Assembly (NCBI RefSeq): GCF_001428745.1
Contig: NZ_LMIO01000001.1
Span: forward strand, 180,734-244,733
Source: Leifsonia sp. Root227
GTDB taxonomy: Bacteria > Actinomycetota > Actinomycetes > Actinomycetales > Microbacteriaceae
Length of the DNA stretch: 64,000 nucleotides
Reading direction: 5' to 3'
In this document: positions 7,033-16,224 of the stretch, in pieces
How the letters are laid out: each line of letters begins with the position of its first letter
How positions within the stretch are numbered: the first letter of the stretch is position 1
Made by a program: the position numbers and the translations under genes
The notes under the pieces: generated by a model
What the model saw: the letters and a program-made list of their open reading frames with translations, nothing else
Told to the model about the DNA's origin: nothing
Databases searched by the model: none

Positions 7033-8625
7033 TCAGGCGGCGCGGCCGGTTTCGCGCAGGGTCTGGAACCAGTCGGTGCGTTCGAGGACGGCGAGGACCG
7101 CGGGCGCGAAGCCGGTGAGCGTGAGCGCGATGCCGCGGCCGGCGAGTTCGCGGTCGAGGTCGCGGAGGCCGTCGATGACGGTCACCGAGATCTCCCGCAG
7201 CACCGAGCAGTCAAGCGTCACGCGGTGCGTGCCAGGGGCCGCATCCACCGCCTGTAGGATCGCCTGCTCCGTGCCCAGCGTGCTCCCGGTGTACAGCGGG
7301 GCGAGCAGCGTCACGTCGAGCTGTTCCTCCGTCGGCGACAGCACCCGGATGCGCGGCCTGTTCAGCGCTGACAGCAGCAGGATCAGGGTCAGCACCACCC
7401 CGACCACCACGGCTTGCAGCAGCCCGGCGACCAGCCCGACCGTCATCGTCACGATGGCGACGGCGAAGTCGCGGCGGCTGATCCGCCACAGCAAGCCGAG
7501 GCTGCGCACGTCGATCAGGCCGAACACCGCGACGAACACCAGCGAGGCGAGCGTCGCCTGCGGGAGGAGACTCACGACAGGGCCGAGCCACAGCCCGACC
7601 AGGAGCGCGAGCGCCGCCGTCACCAGGCCGCTGATCTGCGAGCGTGCCCCAGCTGCCCGGTTGACCGCGCTCTGCGAGAAGCCGCCGGCGGCCGGCAGGG
7701 TCTGGAAGAAGCCGCCGACCAGGTTGGCTGCCGCGTCGGCCAGGAGCTCCTGGTTGTTGTCGATCGCCCTGTCGCCCGCGTCGCGGATGCCTCTGGCGAC
7801 GGCCGTGGTCTCGAGGAACGCCATCACGGCGATGGCGAACGCGCCGGGGATGAGGGCGAGGATGTGCTGGAACGACGGCAGCGCAGGGAGCGGGACGCCC
7901 TGCGTGACGGGGGCGATACGGTCCACGCCCGCGTCCGGAAGCCCGGCGAACGCGCTGAGCAGGATCCCGGCGACCACGACGATCAGCGGGCCGGGGATGC
8001 GCGGGGCGAAGCGCTTGACGATGAACAGCGTCGCGACGGAGCCGACGGACAGCAGCACGGTGGCGAGGTTGGCCTGCGGCACCGCCTCGACCACGGCGAC
8101 GAACGAGCGGATGAACCCGCTGCCCGTCGTCGTCTCGGAGACGCCGAGCAGTTTCGGAAGCTGGCCGAGCGCGACGGTCGCGCCCACGCCCACCTGGATA
8201 CCGAGCAGGGTCGGCTTGTTGATGATCTCCACCAGCGATCCGAGCCGCAGCAGCCTGGCCACCCCGAGGATCGCGCCGACGAGCAGGGTCAGCGTGACCA
8301 GGTCGCGCGGGATGTCGTCCGAGCCGGAGACAACTCCGGCCGACACGAGGGTGGTCGCGGTGAGCGTGGCGATCGTCGAGGTGGTCGAGACGCTCATCGC
8401 GCGCGAGCCGCCGAGCAGCGCGTACACGATCATCGGCACGATGCAGGTGTAGAGGCCCGCCTGCACCGGCAGGTTCGCGATGGTCGCGTACGCCATCGCC
8501 TGCGGCACGACGACCGCCCCGGCCGAGATCCCGGCGAGCACGTCGCGGCCGATCCACGACCGCTGGTAACCGGAGAGCGTCGGCAGCAGCCACAGCCGCG
8601 ATCTGCCCGTCGGGGTGGTCGTCAC
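7033..8625 (-). CDS. SulP-family inorganic anion transporter with STAS domain (second of pair)
   Basis: A 530-residue SLC26/SulP transporter. The N-terminus carries the family region with GLYTCIVP near residue 55, about 11-12 hydrophobic segments follow, and a C-terminal STAS domain (about 420-520) ends the protein. SulP proteins move sulfate, bicarbonate or other anions; which one is not visible. The start is GTG at 8625, 9 bp after the stop of the GAP-family gene, so it is the last gene of a three-gene operon. Confidence 0.9.
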   Translation of the reverse strand: MTTTPTGRSRLWLLPTLSGYQRSWIGRDVLAGISAGAVVVPQAMAYATIANLPVQAGLYTCIVPMIVYALLGGSRAMSVSTTSTIATLTATTLVSAGVVSGSDDIPRDLVTLTLLVGAILGVARLLRLGSLVEIINKPTLLGIQVGVGATVALGQLPKLLGVSETTTGSGFIRSFVAVVEAVPQANLATVLLSVGSVATLFIVKRFAPRIPGPLIVVVAGILLSAFAGLPDAGVDRIAPVTQGVPLPALPSFQHILALIPGAFAIAVMAFLETTAVARGIRDAGDRAIDNNQELLADAAANLVGGFFQTLPAAGGFSQSAVNRAAGARSQISGLVTAALALLVGLWLGPVVSLLPQATLASLVFVAVFGLIDVRSLGLLWRISRRDFAVAIVTMTVGLVAGLLQAVVVGVVLTLILLLSALNRPRIRVLSPTEEQLDVTLLAPLYTGSTLGTEQAILQAVDAAPGTHRVTLDCSVLREISVTVIDGLRDLDRELAGRGIALTLTGFAPAVLAVLERTDWFQTLRETGRAA

Positions 8626-8634
8626 GGGATGCGC

Positions 8635-9306
8635 CTAGAAGCTTCCGATGCCCTTGCCGACCACCGAGACGCCGATGACGAGCAGCAGAACGGCCATGAC
8701 GGTGGCGTTGTTGTGCACCAGCCAGCCGCGCAGGGCGTCGAGGGGCCCGCGCATCCGGTCGGAGGCGACGAGGTAGGCGATCACCGGGGCGCCGACGGAG
8801 ACGGCGGCGATCACGGTGAAGATCGCGATGGCGAGGATGGTGAAGCCGACGGACAGGGTGGCGGAGCCGATGCTGACCCCGGCGCTGACGGCCAGCAGCA
8901 GGTTCTTCGGGTTCACGGCCGCCAGGATGAAGCCCAGCGCGAACCCGCGGCCGGTGTTCATCGAGTCGATGGCGCTCATCCACTTGGGCAGGGCCGGCTC
9001 TTCGCCGTGCTTCGGCCGCGACCGCCACTGACGGACGGCGAGCAGGAGCAGCAGCACGCCGAGGATGAGCTGGATGACGCCGACGATCGGCTGCGACGCG
9101 TCCGGGTCCTTCTCCGGCAGCACGGCGGAGAGCAGGACGAACACGGTCACGGCGACCAGGATGCCGACGATCCAGCCGAGCAGGAAGCCCACGCCCGTGC
9201 TCTTCGCCCTGGGCGAGAGCAGCATCAGGATGGCCGCGATGATCGGGATGGGGCTGATCGCGATTCCGATCGCCATCGGGAGGATGGCTCCGATCACCTG
9301 GGTCAT
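8635..9306 (-). CDS. GAP-family (LysE-like) membrane protein
   Basis: A 223-residue protein with about six hydrophobic helices, matching the GAP/Sap (sulfolipid-addressing-like) family of actinobacterial exporters related to LysE. The N-terminal helix ends in SPIPIIAAILML, and a MNTGRGFALGFILAAVNPKN segment in the middle is characteristic. ATG 9306 has AGAAGGAGACGACC upstream. It sits between two SulP transporter genes with short gaps (15 and 9 bp) and is likely co-transcribed. Substrate unknown. Confidence 0.82.
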   Translation of the reverse strand: MTQVIGAILPMAIGIAISPIPIIAAILMLLSPRAKSTGVGFLLGWIVGILVAVTVFVLLSAVLPEKDPDASQPIVGVIQLILGVLLLLLAVRQWRSRPKHGEEPALPKWMSAIDSMNTGRGFALGFILAAVNPKNLLLAVSAGVSIGSATLSVGFTILAIAIFTVIAAVSVGAPVIAYLVASDRMRGPLDALRGWLVHNNATVMAVLLLVIGVSVVGKGIGSF

Positions 9307-9321
9307 GGTCGTCTCCTTCTG

Positions 9322-11022
9322 TCAGGCGTCTGCATGGCTGGCGTCTCCGTGCCCGCGGGGCGGCGGGAGCGTGGCGAGGGCGTCCCTGTTCGTGTCGTAG
9401 ACGGTGACGCCGTCGAGCAGGCCGAGGTGCCGCATCCGGTCGGCGAGCCCTGGGCGGAGCCTGGTGAGGCCGAGATCGAGGTGGCGCGATGTCAGCCACG
9501 CGTGCAGGCCGGTGAACGCCTCGGCGCCTGTCACGTCCACATCCGTCACCGCCTCCATGTCGAGGACGACGTGCTCGACGCCCTCGACCGAGTCCACCGC
9601 GCGCCGCACCGCCTTTCCGAAGGTCTCGGCGTTGGCGAAGAACAGCGGTGCCGCCAGCCGGACCACGACGACGCCAGGTGCTGTCGCCGTGCCGGGCTCC
9701 GCGGCGTCGAGCAGGGAGCTCTGCGGGTCGCCGTCGGCGGCGAGCGTGTCGATGGCCGGGGCTGCCGCACGGCGGGTGACGTTGATCACCGCGAGCACGA
9801 AGGCGACGACGATGCCGGCGATGGACCCGACGAACAACGTCACCAGGAAGCAGACGGCGCCGATGGCGAACTCGAACCTGTCCTGCCGCCACAGCTTCGC
9901 GAAGTCGGCGATCCCGAGCAGCGGAACGACGGCGACCGCGACGATCGCGCCGATGGCGGGCGACGGGATGTGCTCCAGCAGGGCCGTGCCGAAGAGCAGC
10001 AGGGCGAGGGTGCCGACCGCGGTGACGATGGTCGGAAGCTGCGTGCGCGATCCTGCCTGGTCCATCGCGGCCGTGCGTGAGGTGGACGACCCGACGGTGA
10101 AGCCGCCCGCCACGCCCGCGGCGATGTTGGCCGCGCCGAACGCGAACAGGTCCCTGTCCGGTTTCGTCGGGTATCCGCGCTTCTCGCCGTACGACCGGGA
10201 GACCAGCAGGCCCTCGCCCATGGTCACGACCGTCAGCGCGATGGCGGACGGGATGAGGGCCAGCCACATCGACCAGTCGATCACCGGCCAGGTCAGCTTC
10301 GGCGGTCCGGCGTCGACGGGACCGAGCACGGAGACGCCCGCCTTCTCCGCGCCGCTGAGCACGACGACGATGGTCGCGACCACCAGCACCACCAGCGCCC
10401 ACGGCACCGCCCGCGCCAGCACCCGGCCGACCAGCAGGATGACCAGCGCGCCGAGCGAGATGAGCAGCGACCACGGGTTGAGGTTCCCGAGCCCGGTGAA
10501 CAGGCCGACCAGCTTGTCGACGAACTCACCACCGGAGTCGATCTTGACCCCGAGCATCTTCGCCACCTGCGACACCAGGATGTCGAGCGCGAGGCCGCCG
10601 ACGAATCCGACGAGGATCGGCTTCGACAGGAAGTCGGCGAGGAAGCCGAGCTTGAAGAACGAGCACAGCAGGAACAGGACGCCGCAGATGAGAGCCTGGG
10701 CGAGCGCGAGCGTGATGTAGTCGGCGCTGCCTGCGACGGCGAGGCCGCCGATCGAGGATGCGACGAGCGCGGCGGCGGCGGCATCCGGAGACGCGACGAG
10801 CTGCCGGGACGACACGAGCAGCGCCCACACGATGCCGGGGAGCACGAGCGCATACAACCCTGCGGTGGCCGGCAGCCCCGCGATCTGCGCGTACCCGATG
10901 TTCAGCGGGACGGCGATGGCCAGCAGGGTGACGCCCGAGACGAGCTCACGCACGGTGTTGCGTCCAGTGAGCCCGGCGAGTGGTCGTGTCGAAATGTCGA
11001 TCCCCTCCAATGCACGCAACAC
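9322..11022 (-). CDS. SulP-family inorganic anion transporter with STAS domain (first of pair)
   Basis: A 566-residue SulP/SLC26 transporter with the usual multi-helix core (GLYALVLPGIVWALL near residue 55) and a C-terminal STAS domain (about 435-545, with DMEAVTDVDVTGAEAF). It is longer and clearly divergent from the downstream SulP paralogue, so this is not a recent duplication. GTG 11022 gives the longest frame; a GGAGGGG lies just inside it, so a start slightly downstream (near 11000, possibly a rare codon) cannot be excluded. First gene of the operon. Confidence 0.88.
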   Translation of the reverse strand: MLRALEGIDISTRPLAGLTGRNTVRELVSGVTLLAIAVPLNIGYAQIAGLPATAGLYALVLPGIVWALLVSSRQLVASPDAAAAALVASSIGGLAVAGSADYITLALAQALICGVLFLLCSFFKLGFLADFLSKPILVGFVGGLALDILVSQVAKMLGVKIDSGGEFVDKLVGLFTGLGNLNPWSLLISLGALVILLVGRVLARAVPWALVVLVVATIVVVLSGAEKAGVSVLGPVDAGPPKLTWPVIDWSMWLALIPSAIALTVVTMGEGLLVSRSYGEKRGYPTKPDRDLFAFGAANIAAGVAGGFTVGSSTSRTAAMDQAGSRTQLPTIVTAVGTLALLLFGTALLEHIPSPAIGAIVAVAVVPLLGIADFAKLWRQDRFEFAIGAVCFLVTLFVGSIAGIVVAFVLAVINVTRRAAAPAIDTLAADGDPQSSLLDAAEPGTATAPGVVVVRLAAPLFFANAETFGKAVRRAVDSVEGVEHVVLDMEAVTDVDVTGAEAFTGLHAWLTSRHLDLGLTRLRPGLADRMRHLGLLDGVTVYDTNRDALATLPPPRGHGDASHADA

Positions 11023-11099
11023 GGCGAGTGTGCTCGAAGGCTAACCATCGCCGGCATTCCGCGTCTAGGGGTGCCTCGCGCGGCGCGTCGGGATCGCGG

Positions 11100-12488
11100 C
11101 TAGGGCTGCGGTGCTCCCTCGCGGGTGATGATCGCCGCCTCCCCGTCCTCTTCGAGCTTCACGCCGAGGCGTCTCCGGAAGGCGCGGGTGAGGACCAGCA
11201 GGGTGATGACCCCGACCGTCAGCCAGATGAGGCCGTACGTCAGCGCATCCACGTGGAGGTTGGCCCAGAGCACTCCGGTGAGCACCATCCCGATCGCGGG
11301 CAGCACGATGTTGCGCAGGATCTGCTTGGCGCCGTGCCGCTCTCCACGCCGGATCGCGAAGTGGATGATGACTGTCGCGTTCACCACGGTGAAGGCGATC
11401 AGTGCGCCGAAGTTGATCATCGACGACACGAACTCCAGCGTGAACGCCGCCGCGAGGAGCGACACCGCGCCGACCAGCAGCACGGCGGTGGCCGGCGTGC
11501 GGAACCGCGGGTGGATGTACGACAGACCCCGCGAGAGACGTCCGTTGCCGTTCCTGGCCATCACGTAGATCATGCGCGACACGCTCGCGTGCGACGCCAG
11601 GCTGGAGGCGACCGCTGCGGCGACCGCGGCCGAGATGAACAGGATCTGGAAGAGCAGGCCGCCGGTCTTCAGTGCGATCTCGGGGAGCGTGTCGTCGGTG
11701 AAGCTGAAGCCCGCGAGGGTGGGGAAGCGCGACTGGGCGAACCAGGCGGCCGTGAAGAAGATCGCGCCGCCGATCATCAGCGCGAGCACGATCGCCTTCG
11801 GCACCGTGCGGCTGTCTTTTGCCTCCTCGGTGTACATGGTGATCGCGTCGAAACCGATGAACGAGAAGCAGACGACCGTCGCACCGCCGATCACCGCGGC
11901 CAAGTGCACGCCGGAGTGGAACAGCGGCGTCAGGCTGAACGCGGTCCCGTTGCCGGCGCCCGAGCTCAGCGCAGTCCAGGTCAGTGCGACGAACACGCCG
12001 ATCAAGACGATCTGGAAGACGACCAGGATGCCGTTGACCCGCGAGGTGGACGACATGCTGAACAGGTTCATCGCCGTGATGGCCGCGACGTAGCCGACCA
12101 CCCAGATCCAGCCGGGCACCTGCGGGAAGAACGACTCAAGGTAGAGCCGCACGATCAACGCGTTCACGAGCGGCAGCAGCAGGTAGTCGAGCAGCGACGA
12201 CCAGCCAACCAGGAAGCCGACGTTCGGGTGGATGGTCTCCGACGCGTATGTGTACGCGGACCCCGCAGACGGGAACACCCTGGTCATACGGCCGTAGCTC
12301 ACGGCGGTGAACACCATCGCCACGAGCGCGAACAGGTAGGCGGACGGGACGACGCCGTTCGTCTCGCCGGTCACGATGCCGAAGGTGTCGAACACCGTCA
12401 TCGGAGTCATGTAGCCGAGGCCGAGACCGACGATCGCCCACAGGCCGAGGGATCGTCGCAACGCGGTGGGTGCGGGGGTGGATGACAC
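11100..12488 (-). CDS. APC-superfamily amino acid/polyamine permease
   Basis: A 462-residue permease of the APC superfamily with 12 predicted helices. The first helix has GLGLGYMTPMTVFDTFGIVTG, and the conserved FIGFDAITMYTEEAKDSRTVPKAI segment around residue 220 marks putrescine/amino-acid importers (PuuP-like). GTG 12488 is preferred to an ATG 33 bp upstream because AAAGGAG sits 6 bp before it. A 38-bp dyad at 12535-12572 lies in the promoter region. Precise substrate is uncertain. Confidence 0.88.
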   Translation of the reverse strand: MSSTPAPTALRRSLGLWAIVGLGLGYMTPMTVFDTFGIVTGETNGVVPSAYLFALVAMVFTAVSYGRMTRVFPSAGSAYTYASETIHPNVGFLVGWSSLLDYLLLPLVNALIVRLYLESFFPQVPGWIWVVGYVAAITAMNLFSMSSTSRVNGILVVFQIVLIGVFVALTWTALSSGAGNGTAFSLTPLFHSGVHLAAVIGGATVVCFSFIGFDAITMYTEEAKDSRTVPKAIVLALMIGGAIFFTAAWFAQSRFPTLAGFSFTDDTLPEIALKTGGLLFQILFISAAVAAAVASSLASHASVSRMIYVMARNGNGRLSRGLSYIHPRFRTPATAVLLVGAVSLLAAAFTLEFVSSMINFGALIAFTVVNATVIIHFAIRRGERHGAKQILRNIVLPAIGMVLTGVLWANLHVDALTYGLIWLTVGVITLLVLTRAFRRRLGVKLEEDGEAAIITREGAPQP

Positions 12489-12534
12489 GCGAGCTCCTTT
12501 GCTGCAGACAAGCCGTGTCATCGTAAGCCGTTCC

Positions 12535-12572
12535 GCGACGAAATCCGAATCGAGAGGTGCGGATTACGTCGC
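12535..12572. promoter_or_regulatory. 38-bp dyad upstream of the APC permease (probable operator)
   Basis: GCGACGAAATCCG (12535-12547) and CGGATTACGTCGC (12560-12572) are inverted repeats with 12 of 13 positions matching, separated by 12 bp. A minus-strand TACGAT (12525-12520) could be the -10 of the permease gene; the dyad overlaps the expected -35. This suggests a dedicated repressor or activator, not encoded next to the gene. Confidence 0.55.
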
Positions 12573-12601
12573 ATAACAAGGAAATCGGGTACTGAAAGCG
12601 T

Positions 12602-12820
12602 GGTGATCAGCGGTATCGAGTGTCGAAACCGTCCGTTACCGCGCGGGGCACGGAGGCCGGGGAGCTCCGCGACCGCTCCCTGCAGGAGGCTCCCGGTTCG
12701 AGTTCGAGGGCGGTACCATCACGAAAGTCGTCTTCGAGATCGCGGACGACGCATCCATCGACGTCGAGTCGCACGACGCGGCTGCGATGGCACGCGACTG
12801 AGAAGGACGGAGCCCACCGG
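12602..12820 (+). other. Region before the FGE gene with an open, start-less coding-like frame
   Basis: The 332-bp gap between the permease and FGE genes (12489-12820) holds the permease dyad and, at 12607-12801, an open plus-strand frame ending at a TGA (12799-12801). Its last 33 codons have a strong G/C third-position bias and encode FEGGTITKVVFEIADDASID followed by VESHDAAAMARD. No ATG, GTG or TTG lies in frame before 12787. It may be the 3' end of a decayed gene or a small gene with a non-standard start; the ATC at 12718, 5 bp after GAGGGCGG, is one possibility. Confidence 0.35.
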
Positions 12821-13786
12821 ATGCCAGACCCGACGGTGAGCGCGCACCCGACGGTGGGCGCGCATCCGACCACGATGGTGCCGATTCCTGCCGGTTCGTT
12901 CCGGATGGGCTCCGCCGAGTTCTATCCGGACGAGCAGCCGGTGCACGAACGCACGGTCGATGCATTCCTGATCGACGCGCATCCGGTGACGAACGAGCAG
13001 TTCGCCGCGTTCGTCGACGACACCGGTTACGTCACCGTGGCAGAGCGCCCGCTGGACCCTGCCGATTTTCCTGGAGCCGACCCGGCCGATCTCGTGCCGG
13101 GCGGGATGGTGTTCACGCCGACCGCCGGTCCCGTCGACCTGCGCGACTGGCGGCAGTGGTGGCGCTGGGGCGCAGGGGCGTACTGGCGTTTCCCGTTCGG
13201 CAGGGAAGCGTTCGACGCGGTCGTCTCTCGTCCAGCGCATCCGGTGGTGCAGGTGAGCTTCGAGGACGCCTCAGCGTACGCGGCATGGGCGGGCCGCCGC
13301 CTGCCGACCGAGGTCGAGTTCGAGTACGCGGCCCGCGGCGGCCTCGACGGCGCGCGCTTCAGCTGGGGCGACGACGAACGGCCGGACGGCGCGCTCATGG
13401 TCAACCGCTGGCAGGGCAGCTTCCCGTACAGCAACACGGGAGCATCGGGTTTTGTCGGCACATCGCCGGTGATGACCTTCCCCGCGAACGGCTACGGCCT
13501 CTTCGACACGACGGGCAACGTCTGGGAGTGGACGACCGACTACTACACGCCCCGCCACCTGCCCCCGGACGCGGCGGCTGCGGCAGTGGATGCGGGCGCC
13601 CGCCCCAGTCTCCTCGGCCCGGCAGGCGCGGAACCGGGGTCGGCCACCCCGCGCCGCGTGCTGAAGGGCGGCTCCCACCTGTGCTCGCCCGACTACTGCC
13701 TCCGCTATCGGCCGGCGGCTCGCTCGCCGGAGTCGGAGGACTCGGCGACGACGCACATCGGATTCAGGTGCGCTGCGGACGCTTAG
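12821..13786 (+). CDS. Formylglycine-generating enzyme (sulfatase-modifying factor)
   Basis: A 321-residue FGE-sulfatase-fold protein that oxidises the active-site cysteine of type I sulfatases to formylglycine in the cytoplasm. The fold runs from the MVPIPAGSFRMGS start motif (about 19) to the C-terminal GFRCA. The catalytic pair is intact: GGSHLCSPDYCLRYRPAARS has two cysteines four residues apart, as in human and Streptomyces FGE. ATG 12821 follows GAGAAGGACGGAG. A matching substrate, a sulfatase with CSPTR, is encoded at 46445-48799. Other FGE-fold proteins lacking the cysteines do unrelated chemistry; their presence makes a true FGE likely. Confidence 0.92.
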   Translation: MPDPTVSAHPTVGAHPTTMVPIPAGSFRMGSAEFYPDEQPVHERTVDAFLIDAHPVTNEQFAAFVDDTGYVTVAERPLDPADFPGADPADLVPGGMVFTPTAGPVDLRDWRQWWRWGAGAYWRFPFGREAFDAVVSRPAHPVVQVSFEDASAYAAWAGRRLPTEVEFEYAARGGLDGARFSWGDDERPDGALMVNRWQGSFPYSNTGASGFVGTSPVMTFPANGYGLFDTTGNVWEWTTDYYTPRHLPPDAAAAAVDAGARPSLLGPAGAEPGSATPRRVLKGGSHLCSPDYCLRYRPAARSPESEDSATTHIGFRCAADA

Positions 13787-13897
13787 GGCAGCGGGGTGGT
13801 GTGGCGCAGAAGGTTCCTGTCGCGAACATGGAAACCTGTCGACGCGATCAAGCCTCGACGTCGGCGGGCTTTACGTACTCGGTCTCAGAGCCGTGGC

Positions 13898-14521
13898 TTA
13901 CAGCAGCCCCCGCCTGAACCCCTCCGCCACGGCTGCCGCCCTGTCGCCCACGCCGAGCTTGGCGTAGACGCTGAGCAGGTGGGTCTTCACGGTCGCCTCG
14001 CTCACGTGCATCCGCGTTCCGGCCTCGCGGTTGGTCGCGCCGTCGGCGACCAGGGCGAGCACCTGCAGCTCGCGCGGGGTGAGCAGGCTCGCCTCCGGGG
14101 TGCGCACGCGGTCGACCAGCCGGGATGCGACGGACGGCGCAAGTGCTGAGTGCCCCTTCGCGGCGGCGTGGACGGCTCTGACCAGCTCGTCGCGCGGCAC
14201 GTCTTTGAGCAGGTAGCCGGTCGCGCCCGCCTCGATCGCCGGCAGGACGTCCGCATCGGAGTCGTAGGTGGTCAACACGACGATCCGGCACGGCACGCCG
14301 AGGCGCAGGAGCTCGCGGATCGCGCTGACCCCGTCCGTGCCCGGCATGCGGAGGTCCATCAGCACGACGTCCGGCTGCAGCGCGCGGGCGAGACGGACAG
14401 CCTCTGCGCCATCCGACGCCTCGCCGACCACCTCGATGTCCTGGTCGGAGGAGACCATGCCGACGATCCCGTCCCTCACCACGGGATGGTCATCGGCCAC
14501 GAGGAGGCGCACGGGGGTCAT
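13898..14521 (-). CDS. NarL/LuxR-family response regulator
   Basis: A 207-residue two-domain regulator. The receiver domain (1-118) has the acidic pair DD at 10-11, the phospho-acceptor Asp56 in VVLMDLRMPG, Thr84 and Lys106. A LuxR-type HTH occupies about 143-200 (LTPRELQVLALVADGATNREAGTRMHVSEATVKTHL). The ATG overlaps the histidine kinase stop codon by 4 bp (14518-14521), so the two are translated together as a cognate pair. Confidence 0.95.
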   Translation of the reverse strand: MTPVRLLVADDHPVVRDGIVGMVSSDQDIEVVGEASDGAEAVRLARALQPDVVLMDLRMPGTDGVSAIRELLRLGVPCRIVVLTTYDSDADVLPAIEAGATGYLLKDVPRDELVRAVHAAAKGHSALAPSVASRLVDRVRTPEASLLTPRELQVLALVADGATNREAGTRMHVSEATVKTHLLSVYAKLGVGDRAAAVAEGFRRGLL

Positions 14522-15669
14522 CGCGGCACCTCCGCCCGGATGGAGGTGCCGCGGCCGGGGTGGGAGTCGACGATCAGTTCGCCCGCGAGGGCGGTGATGC
14601 GCTCGCGCATGGCGATGAGCCCATAGCCGCCGCCTTGGTCGGCGGTGGGCGGGGCGTCCGCGGCCGCCGCGTCCGCGCCCGCGGCCCCGCCGAGCCGCGG
14701 TTCCGCGTCGAACCCGCGGCCGTCGTCCCGCACCTCCAGCCGCACCCCGCGCTGGTCGTGCGCGAGGGTGAGCGCGACACTGTGCGCATCCGCGTGGCGT
14801 TCGACGTTGGCGAGGGCCTTCTGCGCGGTGCGCAGCAGAGCGACCTCCGCATCCACTGCCAGCGGGCGGGCGGCACCAGTGGTGCGGACGTCGACCGGGA
14901 TGCCCGTGCGCCGCGACCAGCGTCGTGCCGTCTCGCGGATCGCCTCCGGCAGTCCCGCCGTGTCCAGGGCGGCCGGCCGCAGCGCCTGGACGGAGCGCCG
15001 CGCTTCGGCGAGGCCATCGCGGGCGAGCGAGAGGGCGGCGTCGGTGTGGCGGTCGCGTGCCGTGTCGTCCGCGGCGTGCTCCGCCGCCTGCAGCTGGGTG
15101 ACGATCCCGGCGAACCCTTGCGCGAGGGTGTCGTGGATCTCCCGCGCGAGCCTGGCCCGTTCCGCCTCGGTGGCCGTCACTTCGAGCTGTTTCTGCGACA
15201 GCCTCAGCCCCCAGGAGAGCCCGCACATCGCCACGATGTTGAGCGCCACCACGAGCAGCCTGCCGATCGTGCCGGCCGCGTTGTCGCTGAAACCGGATGC
15301 CTGCGCCAGCCCGGCGACGACAGCGGTGGCGCCGACGGCGACGAGCTCCCACGGCCACGGGACGAGGGAGTACGCGATCGAGAAGGTCGAGATCGTCAGG
15401 AACGCGAACCAGCCCTGGTAGAGCACGAGCGCCAGGTTGATCAGGATGAGGCACGGCATCAGTAGCGAGATCGCCGCCGAGCGTCCGCGCCAGGGCGTCG
15501 GCAGGTCGCGCAGCACCAGCACCAGCACTGCGTACCCGGCGCAGAGCACGAGCTCCGGGATCAGGTGCCGGGGGTCGGACCACTGCATCCCGAGTGCGAA
15601 GGCGACGAGCATCCCGAGCACCAGATACGGGGCGACCGCGAGCACGGTCCGCCAGCGCGGGTCGATCAT
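14518..15669 (-). CDS. NarL-type sensor histidine kinase
   Basis: A 383-residue membrane kinase of the HisKA_3 class. Five or six hydrophobic helices fill residues 8-160, with no extended extracellular loop, so it may sense a membrane-associated signal. The H-box is REIHDTLAQG (His near 180), followed by a HATPase_c domain with an N-box ANVERHAD and G-boxes DDGRGF and GYGLIAMRER. An Ala-rich insertion lies between the last two. The ATG at 15669 follows TAGGGT by 6 bp on the minus strand, a leaderless-type promoter within the end of the upstream gene. Partner: the response regulator at 13898-14521. Confidence 0.93.
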   Translation of the reverse strand: MIDPRWRTVLAVAPYLVLGMLVAFALGMQWSDPRHLIPELVLCAGYAVLVLVLRDLPTPWRGRSAAISLLMPCLILINLALVLYQGWFAFLTISTFSIAYSLVPWPWELVAVGATAVVAGLAQASGFSDNAAGTIGRLLVVALNIVAMCGLSWGLRLSQKQLEVTATEAERARLAREIHDTLAQGFAGIVTQLQAAEHAADDTARDRHTDAALSLARDGLAEARRSVQALRPAALDTAGLPEAIRETARRWSRRTGIPVDVRTTGAARPLAVDAEVALLRTAQKALANVERHADAHSVALTLAHDQRGVRLEVRDDGRGFDAEPRLGGAAGADAAAADAPPTADQGGGYGLIAMRERITALAGELIVDSHPGRGTSIRAEVPR

Positions 15670-15678
15670 AGGCCGACC

Positions 15679-16122
15679 CTACGCGCTCTGCGGGAAGTGC
15701 CGCCCCATGCGCGGCCGGTTGAGCAGAATGGCCGCCGGCAGCACGAGGAGACCGCACAGCGCCTGCTCGATCCGCACCCAGTCCGGCAGGAAGCCGGGGA
15801 TCGACACGATGACGATCACGGCGACCAGCACGATCGGGCTGATGATCCGGATGCGCACCCAGGCTGCACGCGACCCCCGCGACGCGCTGCGCGCGATCAG
15901 CAGCATGACGACCCCGCTGGCGAACACCAGCGAGCAGCGGATCCAGACGGCGGTGTCGACGGCGATCCCCATCACGCTCTGCGCGATGAGCACGGCGATC
16001 ATCGCGAGACTGACCGCGGTGAATGCGGCCAGGAGCACGAGAACGGGACGGAAGGCCGCGCGGCGGGCCGCTGCGGTCTCGGGACGGACGGCGGACCGTG
16101 GGGCGGTGTTTGCGTTTGTCAT
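15679..16122 (-). CDS. Small four-helix membrane protein, unknown function
   Basis: A 147-residue protein with four predicted transmembrane helices (about 28-50, 58-78, 90-110, 115-138) and short charged termini. It lies 9 bp upstream of the histidine kinase on the same strand and may be an accessory sensor or target of the two-component system. I recognise no family. Start ATG 16122. Confidence 0.65.
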   Translation of the reverse strand: MTNANTAPRSAVRPETAAARRAAFRPVLVLLAAFTAVSLAMIAVLIAQSVMGIAVDTAVWIRCSLVFASGVVMLLIARSASRGSRAAWVRIRIISPIVLVAVIVIVSIPGFLPDWVRIEQALCGLLVLPAAILLNRPRMGRHFPQSA

Positions 16123-16224
16123 GCCTCCAGCGTCGCGAGCGGGAGCGCCCGCCGGATCAACCGGTCGGCTGGACCTGGCCGCCGATCAGTGGATGCTGCC
16201 CGGCAGCGGCGGACGTACCGCCCA

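Noticed and set aside
6674..10080. Long plus-strand frames across the SulP operon
   Set aside because: Antisense to three well-supported transporter genes; low-complexity Ser/Arg/Asp/His sequence.
7211..10474. A 1,087-codon minus-strand open frame, and similar Arg/Ala/Gly-rich frames over many genes
   Set aside because: These are shadows of the SulP and GAP genes in another frame, with no family motif and reversed codon-position bias.
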